Positions 54,545 to 64,000 of a DNA stretch of 64,000 bases are shown piece after piece. A program made the position numbers and the translations under genes. The first letter of the stretch is position 1. Each line of letters begins with the position of its first letter. This DNA comes from Flammulina velutipes (lineage: Eukaryota; Basidiomycota; Agaricomycetes; Agaricales; Physalacriaceae). Where the stretch lies: contig CM022368.1 of assembly GCA_011800155.1 (NCBI GenBank), positions 2,418,001 to 2,482,000 of the forward strand, in the 5' to 3' direction. The notes beneath the pieces were generated by a model that was given only the letters and a program-made list of their open reading frames with translations, searched no databases and was not told the origin of the DNA.

Positions 54545-55452
54545 GTTCAAGTAATATAATATCTATGAACAATTATTTGTATATCTAATATAGAATTAGT
54601 AGAATATATTAAATAAATAATGAGTACCTGTGAAAATACCCGAGTATTGATGGTACCCGGGTACCCTGGACCACTTGACCTGTGAGTGGTGCACCCGTTT
54701 GAGGTGGATGGTCGCCCGGGTGGTGAGTATTAGGGTTTTGAAGTCAAGTCAAGTCAGGTTATTCACCAAATTTCCCTTGACCTGAACTTAACTAGTCAAG
54801 AAAAAATCCTTGATTTCTCTTGACCTTAACTTTAACCGGTCAAAATCCTTGACCGATTTACATCAGTCAAGTTAAAATTCAGTTAATTGCAGTCAAGTTA
54901 AGAGTTATGACTAGTCAATAACTGATAAACTACTATTATTATCATGTATTAGGCTGTTTCAGATAGGTTTAGTATTTAACCTTGATTGAAATCATTGACA
55001 AACAGGGACCAGTCAAAGATTTCTCAAGATTAGCCTTGACCTGTGACCTTGACTACCCTTAACCCTTGACCAAACCTTGACTGAAACCCTTAACTGCAGT
55101 CAAGTCAAGCTAAGTTAATGGACATTCACAGTCATTTTGACTTGACCTTGAAAGCCTAGTAAGTTGTTCTGGAGGCACGAGTACCTGTCTCGCGGGTGGT
55201 GGGTGCACCTACGCGACAACTCGTGCCAGAGTCTATCAATGAACTAGTATAAGAATTTTGAGCAGAAGATAGAAAGAAACAGTCCCATAAAACAAGATAC
55301 AAAGAATAAGAACCTGTCTCATACTAACTATTATAAAACAAAATGATTACTACTATACTGTGAAGTCCTGCTATAAAAAACGGACTTTCCTGCATTGCAC
55401 CATTAACTTGTTAGTGTGTGTTTTGTGTGTGTTTTTGTGGTGTTCTTCTAAC
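54545..55452. other. Left flank of the hAT transposase gene, with E3 insertion
   Basis: GC-rich ACCCGGGT/GGTACC words at 54640-54730 and CGCGGGTGGTGGGTGC at 55190-55210 look like the subterminal region of a hAT element, split by E3. The exact left terminus was not found. The rest is AT-rich. Confidence 0.45.
54731..55158 (-). mobile_element. hAT-type MITE, family E, copy E3
   Basis: A 428-bp element starting TAGGGTTTTGAAGTCAAG and ending CTTGAAAGCCTA; its reverse complement aligns with E1 along the full length. Flanks GTGAGTAT and GTAAGTTG agree at 5 of 8 positions, a possible decayed TSD. Confidence 0.8.
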
Positions 55453-58400
55453 ATGACAATTACTGATGCATTTAAGTGGGCAAAAGGTGCCGTCGAGTCC
55501 TACTCAACTACGCCTCCCAGCAAGTCTAGTATTCGGTCAGTCACTCATCTTGATACGCCGTAGGAATTACTCACCCTCTCCCAGTGTCGTCACCGCGCAT
55601 TGGGTAGCAGAATGTCTACGCCCTTTCAATATCGTCAAAGATCGCTGCCTTCGATAGCTCCTGAAGACTGGCTGGCCCCATCACTATGTTCCTCATCTAA
55701 CGACGGTGGGACGCGATGTCAAGACTCTATATCAGCATGCCAGAGACTTGCTGCGTGCTGAGCTTCAGGTAGGTTTGTAGCAGATCTCTGTTAGCTTGAC
55801 TAACCCACATACCTTGAAGGACTACAACGGCAAGCTTGCCTTCTCCCTCGATTGTTGGACAGCGCCGAATCATGTTCCATGGATGAACATAACAGTGACG
55901 TTCTTGCGCAATGATGAGCCGGTAACAATTATTCTTGATTTCATGAATTTGCCAGTCTCGCACACAGGCGAGAACATGAGGAAGGTGTTTGCGAAAGTTG
56001 TCAGGGACTGGGGGATAGAGGATAAAGTACGGTGGCTGTCATTCAACAGAAATCAATTGCTGACTCACCTCCACTCAGGTCGGCTCAATTATGTGCAATA
56101 ACGCGTCAAATAACGACACGATGCTTGTGTATCTAGGAGACGATCTGCCAGGATTCCATGGAGCACGCAATCAAGTGTGTTGCTTTGCACATACCTTGAA
56201 TCTCACTGCAAAGGCCATTACCCGACAGTTTGAGGTGAAACGAAATCAAGAGGATGGTGACGATGTTGTAGCAATTCAAACCGCTGAGGACGAAGCATCG
56301 GAGGATATGCTGCGAAGGCTGGCGGGTGAGTTGGACTTTGATGATGGTGATCTTGCCGCTGGTCTGGAAGGAAGGGATGATGATGATGGTTTATTTGACG
56401 AGTTTGACCATATGAATGCCGAGGAACTGCTCATCTGGCGACGCGACGTAAAGCCCATTCGAAGTGCTTTGATCAAGGTATGGACAATCTCCGAGCTCCG
56501 AGATCTGATCTCCGAGAATCAGGGTAGCTGACTAAGTGTTTCTAGGCCCGCAAGATCTCATTCAAAATCATCAACTCGCCTACTCTTCTCTTTCCCCGCT
56601 GGCTCGAATCGACGGCAGACAGTGAGTTCGCAGGTCGTGCACTGCCCCGTGATGTATCTACAAGATGGAATTCTACCTACGACATGCTCTCTGCTTTCTT
56701 GGCCATGCGCGCTATCATCGACACCTTTACCGAGCGACAAGTCAACAGACTCCGTGAATACGAGTTGGATAACGAGGAATGGGAATGTATTGCCCAGCTC
56801 GTTGAGATTCTTAAGGTGCGTCTACTACTCTTTTCACGCAATAACCAATCTAACTAGACTTTGTATAGATCCTCAAGGACGCGACATTGTTTTTCTCGAG
56901 CAACACACCAAATCTGGCATCAGTAATTCCAGCCATGGATCATATCGACCAGCAACTCGCTACCGATGCCCTCAATGGCCGCCATCTTTCCGCCGCGTTA
57001 CGCGCTGCTTTGCTTATTGGCAAGCGCCAACTAAACAAATATTATGCCCTCTCAGATGATTCAGACCTCCCTCGTGCTGCTATCAGCATCTGGAAAGGCC
57101 TTATTATCTTATGTTAACTCAAGTTACACTCATCTAAAACCTATAACTTAAGGCAGATAAGTTATCTTGAGACAAATATGTTGCTCTAAGACACTCATAT
57201 TCTAGAACATATCTTGAGATGCTTTTCAGTCAGAAAAAGTTGACTAAAGTTGGGTAAAGTTGCTACAAGTTAGATATCATATACTTGTTATCTGAAGTTA
57301 CTATATAGTTAACTAAAGATAATTGCACAGAACCTCGTATCTATAAGAAACTCAAGTTGTCCAAAGTTGGAGCTGATATTACAATCAACTTTAGGTATCT
57401 AAAACTCAACCTGGATATTCCTGAGTTGTCTAATAACTATCTACAAGCTTGGTGTGGGCATACTATAAGCAAGAGAAACTAGAGAAATCCGAGTAAAATC
57501 TTGTATTTTGCCTATAACTTGTGGTGCGTCCCTGCGATTCCAATGATTATGTAAGCGTCTTGTAGCCCAATTTCTACGCTTTCTGACAGTATATAACACT
57601 TGTACCTTCCAGTCAAGTATAGTAGTGCTATTGCTTGAACACAAGAAACAGAGAATTGATTGAATGGCTTATGGCCGGAGCTGCACCCCTTATTTTCCCA
57701 CGGTTATAGGCTCGTCATGTAGCCCTAATCAAACGCTTTCCAACCATATATAGGTCTGCTACCTTCCATGCAAGTCCCACAGAGTTATTGAGTGAACAGT
57801 TATAAATCAAGAATCAAGAATTGATCAAGTCCAACAGGCAGGCAATTTAGGTCCGGACCTCCGGACCCAAACCCTATGCCCTGGTCATGTGACTTCATGT
57901 TGGTATTTAAACCAGAGCTGAGCTCTGATCCCATCATTCCTCTCTTGACCTTCTTCCTCCATGTTCTCTCTTTAAATCTTCAAGTCTTGAATGTTCTCTT
58001 GGTATGTGGACTTGCTTCTTCTTTTCTTATGCTTGCTAATCATTGTCTCTTGTTCAAGAGTGCTCTCTTTTGACTGTGTTCACTGTTCTGGTATGTGTCT
58101 TGCTCTTTTGACTTATATCTTTGATTAATCTGCTCTTTCTTTAGTATTTCTTTTGAACTATTGTATGTTAGCTATTTATTAGAGTATATTATATCTGTTT
58201 ATTGATAGTTGCAATGATAATTAATTGTTTTCTATCTAAATTGTGTGATGTTTATCTTTATTAGCTTTTAATCAAGGTTATTATATTAATGGAATTAGAC
58301 AGCTTTAAGTCAGACTCAAGTAGACTTTTAGACATCTCAGACTATGGTTAAACAGAGGTCTTGGTTTATCTCAACTTGAGTGTAACTTACAAGCAACTTG

Positions 58401-59280
58401 AGTCAACTTACTTCAACTTAAGGTGAATTGCAGATCTAACCATTGCCTAAGTTAGCTTTCATAACTTTCATAACTTGACTAACTTAGAAGCTTTAAGTTG
58501 TGATAAGTTAGCATAAGAGGAATAGCCCTTTCCAGATGAGTACGTCGTCTCTATTTTTATTACGCGCATGTACTGACAGAGAGACAGTACTTCATCCTTC
58601 CCACAAATTGGATTACTTCCGTCGTCTCAACTGGCCCCAAAATTGGATCGATGATGCATTGAGAGTCACACGTGAACTCTGGGAATCAACGTACAAGAAT
58701 ATCGACGGCGACGGCGACGACATCACTAACAAGCGAAGTAGGGAAAGTCAGAACAAGGTATGAGAATACACTGCAGGTCAACACTTTCCTAATTATTTGT
58801 TCATGTAGAAACAACACAACAGCTTCGTACAGATGATGCAAGCTGAAGTGCAGGTTGCCACCACCGCTGACGACGAGCTGGATCGCTACCTCGCGGACAG
58901 CCGCATCATGACTGAAGACCCTCTTAGCTGGTGGATTGGCAACCGGGAGACGTACCCTCGTCTGGCGCGAATGGCCATTGACCTCCATACTATTCCAGGT
59001 GTGTTTGATTTTTTTAGTGGCTTGAACTTCTACTGACCGACGTACCATCATCATAGCCACCTCTGTCTCTGTTGAACGATCTTTTTCACGTGGCCGGATC
59101 CTGCTCTCACACCTTCGCAATCGCCTACGCCCCGTCACTGTCCAAGCACTCATGTGTCTCGGTGACTGGTGCCGTCAGGATATCCTCGCCGACTCTGATC
59201 TCATGCCTGCGCTCATGCCGGAGGCGGAGCCCGCTGCAGAGGATGATGTCGACGCTTTTTTCTTTGACGACGATGATTAG
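55453..59280 (+). pseudogene. hAT transposase gene, nearly complete, one stop and one insertion
   Basis: Exons read in order: MTITDAFKWAKGAVESYS; then VAECLRPFNIVKDRCLR, TAG at 55654-55656, LLKTGWPHHYVPHLTTVGRD; after an intron DYNGKLAFSLDCWTAPNHVP, LPVSHTGENMRKVFAKVVRD; intron; CNNASNNDTMLVYLGD, CCFAHTLNLTAKAITRQ; intron; FKIINSPTLLFPRWLES, STRWNSTYDMLSAFLAMR; intron; LLIGKRQLNKYYALSDDSD. H2 interrupts the next intron. Then ILHPSHKLDYFRRLNWP, DPLSWWIGNRETYPRLAR and the hAT dimerisation block ATSVSVERSFSRGRILLSH through RNRLRPVTVQALMCLGDW, ending in an acidic tail. It is a candidate source of trans-acting transposase for the MITEs, if intact copies exist elsewhere. Confidence 0.88.
57087..58538 (-). 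mobile_element. Non-coding CATCTGG element, family H, copy H2
   Basis: 1,452 bp, the same length as H1 and nearly identical in reverse orientation. It is flanked by AG on both sides (57085-57086 and 58539-58540), a 2-bp TSD. It is inserted at the donor of a short hAT intron (ATCAGTACG). The promoter-like core GTCATGTGACTTCATGTTGG with TATTTAAA lies at about 57885-57912. Confidence 0.88.
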
Positions 59281-59597
59281 TTATGGAATTATGTAGTCTT
59301 TTTCTTAGATACTTGTTCTGTGTTCAAGTTTTTATTCTACAAATACATCGTACTTATCTGTGGTGTAAATATAGTTGGTTTGATGTTACTTCGGGTCGGG
59401 AAACCGACAATATTTCGGGTTTCCGGGATGGGCATACCCGACACATCGGGATGGGTCTAGTCTCGGGAACGGGACGGGTAAGGAAAATCTTACCTGAACC
59501 CGACCCGAGCTGTACACTAATCTCCAGCAGTCCAGTTTGTTGCAGTCCAGGTCCAGTCAGGTTTGGTGGGTCGATAGACCAGACTTTTAAGCTCTAG
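59281..59597 (+). mobile_element. hAT right-end region and B-like terminus
   Basis: Bases 59392-59516 are rich in CGGGT/ACCCG words and end GAGCTGTACACTA, a plausible hAT terminus for the gene just upstream. Bases 59517-59597 continue as a B-like right end (GACTTTTAAGCTCTA), similar to 4660-4733. No matching left ends or TSDs were identified, so the boundaries are tentative. Confidence 0.5.
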
Positions 59598-59790
59598 CCA
59601 CAGATATCCACTCCTTTCTTAAATTAGTTTAGAGCACTCAACAAGTTAACTCACAAGTTGACCTCTCACTCATAGGTAAGTACTCATCACATGAATAACA
59701 CAATGCCAAGTCACAAAGAATTTCATTATGACTGGAAGGAACACATTGTGTGTGAGTAGTGTTGAATGGCTCACCCTTTGTCACTGATAT
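59598..59790. other. Short intergenic spacer
   Basis: No repeat or gene seen. It marks the change from transposon-rich sequence to the conserved gene block. Confidence 0.5.
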
Positions 59791-60748
59791 TTATTGCTTT
59801 TTAACTAAGAGTCGAGCTCCATCCTCCACTTGTGCTGATAAAAGTTGACTGTTCTCCAGCTCTCTTTCTTCATCTCCTATGTCTTCAAACAGCCGCAAGC
59901 ACTGAACATTGAACAACAAGATCAGAATATTAGTTTGCTTATCCACTTTAACACTGACCGTAAAACCCGGTTTGACTTTCAGTTGGCTAGCAAGCAAGTC
60001 CAACACCTTCCCTGTACCGATTGTCTGGATTACTGTGAATAATTGAACAAAGAGCAAGGAACTCAAATCCCACCTTCTTCACCCAAAAAACCTTGTCCTC
60101 CCCATCATCATTAGCGGGAATCTTGATATGAAGCCGCTCACCAACCGGCAGAGAACGTTTCTCTTTCGGATCCGCTGGTACCGCCCGATGGCGCATCTTC
60201 ATGAGCTGAATCTTCTTGTACTGCGCCAGCTTGACAGGATCAGTCGGAATCTTAGTACGTGTCCCGCTTCCGCCGCTCGTCGATGCTTTCAGGTTCGACG
60301 TAAAGTGTTTCGACAGTAATGCTTTGGCCTTGGCGTTCTTTTCAGTTTCGGCTGGTCGTTCACCTCCTGAACACGCGTGTGCATCGGGATAGCGATGCCT
60401 GAAGAAAACGATCAGCGCGCGGCAAGCCGGTGAGTTAACAGTAAACGGGATTCACTCCGCGCAATACGCCCGATGACACTGGGAGCAAGCCGACGCGTCC
60501 TTTGCATTCACAGCAACAAAGGCGTCCAAGCTCGTTTTGTTGCACTTCTCTTCGGCGCATCGTTGGAACTTGGGTCCGAGATCAGAGTGGGGCGTATAGG
60601 CCTGACGGAGCGGACAAGAATGAGCATCCTGCGAGATGTGCGCCTGGCAGAACGCTAGTTGACAAGAACAACGGATGGGCAAGAAGTCAACGTTGCGGCA
60701 TTCCGCATGCGAACACTGCGTCCCGATGTCCAGCAGCTCAGAGTTCAT
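59791..60748 (-). CDS. cuz1: AN1-type zinc-finger protein, CUZ1/ZFAND1-like
   Basis: Minus strand, four exons. It starts MNSELLDIGTQCSHAECRNV (60748). The first AN1 finger includes CSCQLAFCQAHISQDAHSCP and the second CAEEKCNKTSL then CSQCHRAYCAEHRYPDAHAC, the Cys/His order of AN1 modules (the join CAE/HRYPDAH crosses an intron at about 60399-60455). A linker with DPVKLAQYKKIQLMKMRHRA and a ubiquitin-like C-terminal part follow (ERLHIKIPANDDGEDKVFWV, KKTIGTGKVLDLLASQLKVK, then CLRLFEDIGDEE after an intron), ending ARLLVKKQ. CUZ1 homologues work with Cdc48 and the proteasome in stress such as arsenite exposure. The frame is intact and no transposon lies in it. Confidence 0.85.
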
Positions 60749-60880
60749 GATGATGGTATCGGTTTAACCTCAAAAGGCACATCAACATTCAAGACAAAAC
60801 CTTTGGATATACATTGCGAGCAAGGTCGGAATCCAGCAAAGCGAGAGGTATAATAAGTACATAGATGCTAGTATGAAAAA
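60749..60880. other. Intergenic region between myosin V and CUZ1-like genes
   Basis: About 130 bp separates the myosin stop from the CUZ1 start; both genes run on the minus strand, myosin upstream. It must hold the myosin 3' UTR and the CUZ1 promoter. No TATA box is evident. Confidence 0.6.
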
Positions 60881-63800
60881 CTATGAAACCAATGCTGCAA
60901 GACGACGAAGGTGTGATACGTTCAGGTATGCCGGTACATATGTCTCCAGTCCAGATACCTCTCTCGGCAACGGGAGCTCGTAAGGTCCAACCTCTTCCGT
61001 TTCCGGGGAAAGCAATAGATGGTCATTACGGTCGTTAGCCTGTACCCGGGACGCAACGACGCGGAGTATTTCAGGCGATATGGGGTTCTATGATTTATTG
61101 AGCGACGGAAGAAAGGGAACTCTGAATCGCCTTACCTCGTAATCTGCGACGTAATAGTTCGTACACATTCGTTGAATCTGCATGGGACTCAACATCCAGC
61201 AGACGTCGTAAATGATTTCTATGTCGGCTGCCGTAGCCTTAGAAGTTACCAAGGTCAGATCGATGTTCTTGGTAACTGTAACATGCACTGACCTTTTTCA
61301 ACTGTAACAGCTTGGTGGCCTGCATCAAGTGCTCCAGTTGTAACGTGCCCTCAGGCATGTCGTGAGATTTACACCATTCCTCGATGCGAGTAATGTTGTA
61401 TTGGATTTGCATCGCTGTAAAGGTAATGAGGGACAAGATAGTCAACCGTAAGACAAGCACTAACCTCGTTTCCAAGACGAGAAGTTTCGCCTCATGAGAA
61501 GGTCGTTGAAGCTCGTCACACCGATAAGTTTCAGCAGCTCAGTGACGACCTGCTGCACGACAGACTCCTCCATGTAGTAGCTCTTCAAGCTCTTCCATAC
61601 TTTGTTCAGAAGGTTGAGGATGTCGTCCATGCTGTACGCAGGTTGGGTATTGGAGTTCAGAAGGCGATTAAAGAGACGTCCGCCGCCGTCGCTTGTCGTG
61701 AAGCCAGGCAATGACTGGGATTCGATAAGCGCAGGGATCACCATCTTGGACAGCTTCTTCTTCGTCTCCAACATCCATGTATGGTAGATGTTGTATTCTA
61801 GGCTGTCCAGATCGTGTTTGACGACAGTCACCAATCGCTCGTAGTCGTTCCAGTCGAATGGCCGCACAGCGTTCTCTTCCCCAGGACCGATGCCTTGCAA
61901 CATGTCGCTTTCGGCCACGCAGATGAACGAGAGCATTTCGTGTACGTTTGATAACCAGAAGACGCCTGGGACGATTGCATCTTCGCCAGTGAACGACTGA
62001 TCGTCAATGAGCATATACACCTCGAAACGGAGGAAGAAAGTCTCACCATAACATGAGTCTGAACCGTCTGCATAACATTGGCCAAGAAACGTTCGCTTTC
62101 CTGGATGAGACCATATTTCCACATCTCGTTGGTGACCAAACTAATGAGATTGGCAGGGAACAAGATTTCCTTGACCGCGGAAGGATTCGTGAGACTGGGT
62201 GCTGGGATCTTCAAACCACGGACGAGGCCATCGAAGATATCCTCCTCCAGACGTTTCGTGTCCTGCATGAGCTTGATCTTCTCTTCCGCAGGGTCCTCGT
62301 AGTCTCGTATATCGGGCAAACCGTTGGCACGCATGCGCAGATAGTTGTCCTCTCCGTTGAAAGCCACGGAGACGGCGCGGGGGTTGAGAGCATGGTCTCG
62401 GCGGATGTCGAACATCTCGTCAGTGGATGAGCGTCCATCGGAAGGAGGAATGCCAAAGACACCTGCTGAGCTGTGTCTTCGTTGATGTCGAGTGGTAGTG
62501 CCGTTGACAGGGATAGCTTCAGAGCGAAGAGTGGGGGCGAATGTGGGAGAAAGAGGTGGAGGCGCTTCGACACGAGAGCCACGAGTGAGAGCGTTCAAGG
62601 CGTTGGATCGGTTCAATTGTTCACGGAGAGCTGCCACTTCATTCTTGAGGGTGACGATGACTGAGGCGTCCTCTTGGACACGGACCGGCGCGCTGTCTAT
62701 TGTGCGCTGATGGTGCTCCAACTGTTCGGCGTGTTTGCTGATCTCTCCCGTCAGCTTTTGGATCAGCTCCTCCTTTTCTGCCGTCTTGGCCAGCGCATCT
62801 TCCAATTTCTGTTCGACCAGAGCCTTCGATTTGAGGAGCTCGTCCCGCTGCGAGAGCTCTGCTTCTGCCGTCTGCAAAGAGGCCTGTAGACCCTTGGCCC
62901 TCGCGTCCAACTCTTCGTGGCGAGTAACATATTGCTGCAGCTGTTGCTCTAATTCGGTGAATTGACGCTGTAGAGCGCGCTTCTCCTCCGTCCGGGTCTG
63001 AAGGTTCTGGGTCAACTCCACCACCTTGTTCTCGAGTTTGTACGAAATCTCTTTGAACTTGGAGACGGATCGAGCCTCCGCACGAAGACCTTTGAGCTCT
63101 TTGCGAGCCAGACGTCTTCGGATGCACGACTGGAGGTAAACAACATGCTTGACATCCTTTTGAAACCTGCGGCGGGCGAATCTATGCGAAGGCATCAGTC
63201 ACAGCCCACGAAAACATATAATAGTACTCACAAACCACGAACAAGACTTTGCAGGATAATAGCTCCATGTGCGCTCTTGAGTTCTCTGAAGTTCCTGCGT
63301 GCCTGGGCTCCGCGAACGCCTAGTGAAAAGTAATGAGTTCCAGACACGTAGCAGAAGAGCAAGAGCTAAACTTACGGCTCTGGAAGCGAGTAATTGCGCT
63401 GCGAATGTCCAAAAACTTCTTCCTCTGGACGAAGCGACGGATTGCAGACTGGAGACGAGTAGCAGCCACGGTTTGCCGGACGCCCGCTACGAGCCTCCTC
63501 GCAGCGATACCTCTCCACCAGGTTTGGATCTTGATCGTAGCCTGGCGAAGTTCGCGATACTTCTTGACCGCCATTCGTCGACGCATATTCTTCTGGACCA
63601 CCGTCACCATTGCGTTCAGCCTTTCAGAACGCATAGACTCCAGTGCAGCGAGCATGCCTGCTCGGAAGAAAATCTTCGTCAGACCATTCTGATATTTGTC
63701 GCTGTCATTGATTGTGTTCTCGAGGACAATGGAGCAGAGTTTGCGAAGATCCATGCTCTGTATCAATGGCTGCCAGACGGACGATTTAACGAGCATGTAG

Positions 63801-64000
63801 TATCTAGTGGCGAATCATTAGCTTGAGCTCCCGCAAAAACGTTAAGCTTACCGCTCGGCAAACTCCTCGTAGACCCATCGAGTGGGATATCCAGCACAAC
63901 TGATCCTGATAGTTTCAAGAACACCACATGCGCGCAGTTGGCCCAACACTTGCTGAGGAGCAAACTCCCAAGGTTTCTTCTGCTCGTTTGGCTTGATGCA
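60881..64000 (-). CDS. myo2: Class V myosin heavy chain (partial: motor C-terminus to tail)
   Basis: Minus strand, cut by the window end inside the motor. It opens [20 protein letters not shown] (converter-side motor), then [20 protein letters not shown] and [14 protein letters not shown]. Six IQ motifs follow, each a calmodulin/light-chain site: [48 protein letters not shown], the [14 protein letters not shown] pair, [14 protein letters not shown] and [15 protein letters not shown]. Next come a coiled coil ([20 protein letters not shown] onward), a Ser/Pro linker and the dilute-type globular cargo domain ([57 protein letters not shown]). The end reads [14 protein letters not shown]. Several short introns split the tail. 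It moves vesicles and organelles along actin in polarised growth. It appears intact. Confidence 0.93.

Noticed and set aside
61602..63826. Several plus-strand open frames of 60-175 codons
   Set aside because: All are antisense to myosin V exons that show clear IQ, coiled-coil and dilute-domain sequence.

Overview
The window looks like a transposon-packed island in a basidiomycete genome, most likely an Agaricomycete. It abuts a conserved gene block at its right end. Evidence for a mushroom-type fungus: short introns of about 45-60 nt with GTRNGT donors and a CTNAY-like branch site, a class V myosin (six IQ motifs plus a dilute cargo domain) beside a CUZ1-type AN1 zinc-finger gene, and mobile-element families typical of Agaricomycetes (RecQ-like helicase plus DUF6589-type transposons, chromodomain Ty3/Gypsy, PIF/Harbinger, hAT, LINE with RNase H).

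Layout. 1-4.7 kb: stacked non-autonomous hAT-type elements. 4.7-9.5 kb: a poly(A)-tailed LINE with a clean 1,440-bp internal inversion. 9.5-14 kb: a CATCAGG-ended non-coding element, a broken hypothetical gene and a truncated Gypsy element with one LTR. 14-17.6 kb: a multi-exon hypothetical gene and a short Pro/Ala-rich reading frame. 17.6-24.4 kb: nested GC-rich elements, then three copies of a hairpin-dense repeat in inverted arrangement around fragments of Gypsy pol and a Cys-cluster gene. 24.4-28 kb: decayed sequence. 28-33.4 kb: one hypothetical gene split by four hAT-type insertions, each still bracketed by a perfect 8-bp target-site duplication (TSD). 34.3 kb: a small hypothetical gene. 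35.0-54.5 kb: one Harbinger element of about 3 kb, blown up to 19.5 kb by nested insertions. 54.6-59.6 kb: an almost complete hAT transposase gene. 59.8-64 kb: CUZ1-like and myosin V genes with no visible transposons.

The central object is the nest at 35-54.5 kb. By matching TSDs I read it as Harbinger > hAT MITE (F1a) > a 12.3-kb TIR element encoding a DUF6589 protein and a RecQ-like SF2 helicase convergently, with 9-bp TSD > hAT MITE (F2a) > CATCAGG element (G3) > hAT MITE (F1b). Subtracting the insertions gives about 3.0 kb for Harbinger and about 0.6 kb for F1a; the undisturbed sister copy F1b is 602 bp. The helicase/DUF6589 element matches what I recall of the AcademH lineage; it is inactive here but reconstructable by eye.

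Repeat names used here: A, B, C, D, E, F1, F2, J, M, N are hAT-type non-autonomous elements (TAG...CTA termini, 8-bp TSD where checkable); G and H are CATCnGGAAA-ended elements with 2-bp TSD; K is the hairpin-dense repeat. All comparisons were made by eye; no search or alignment was run.
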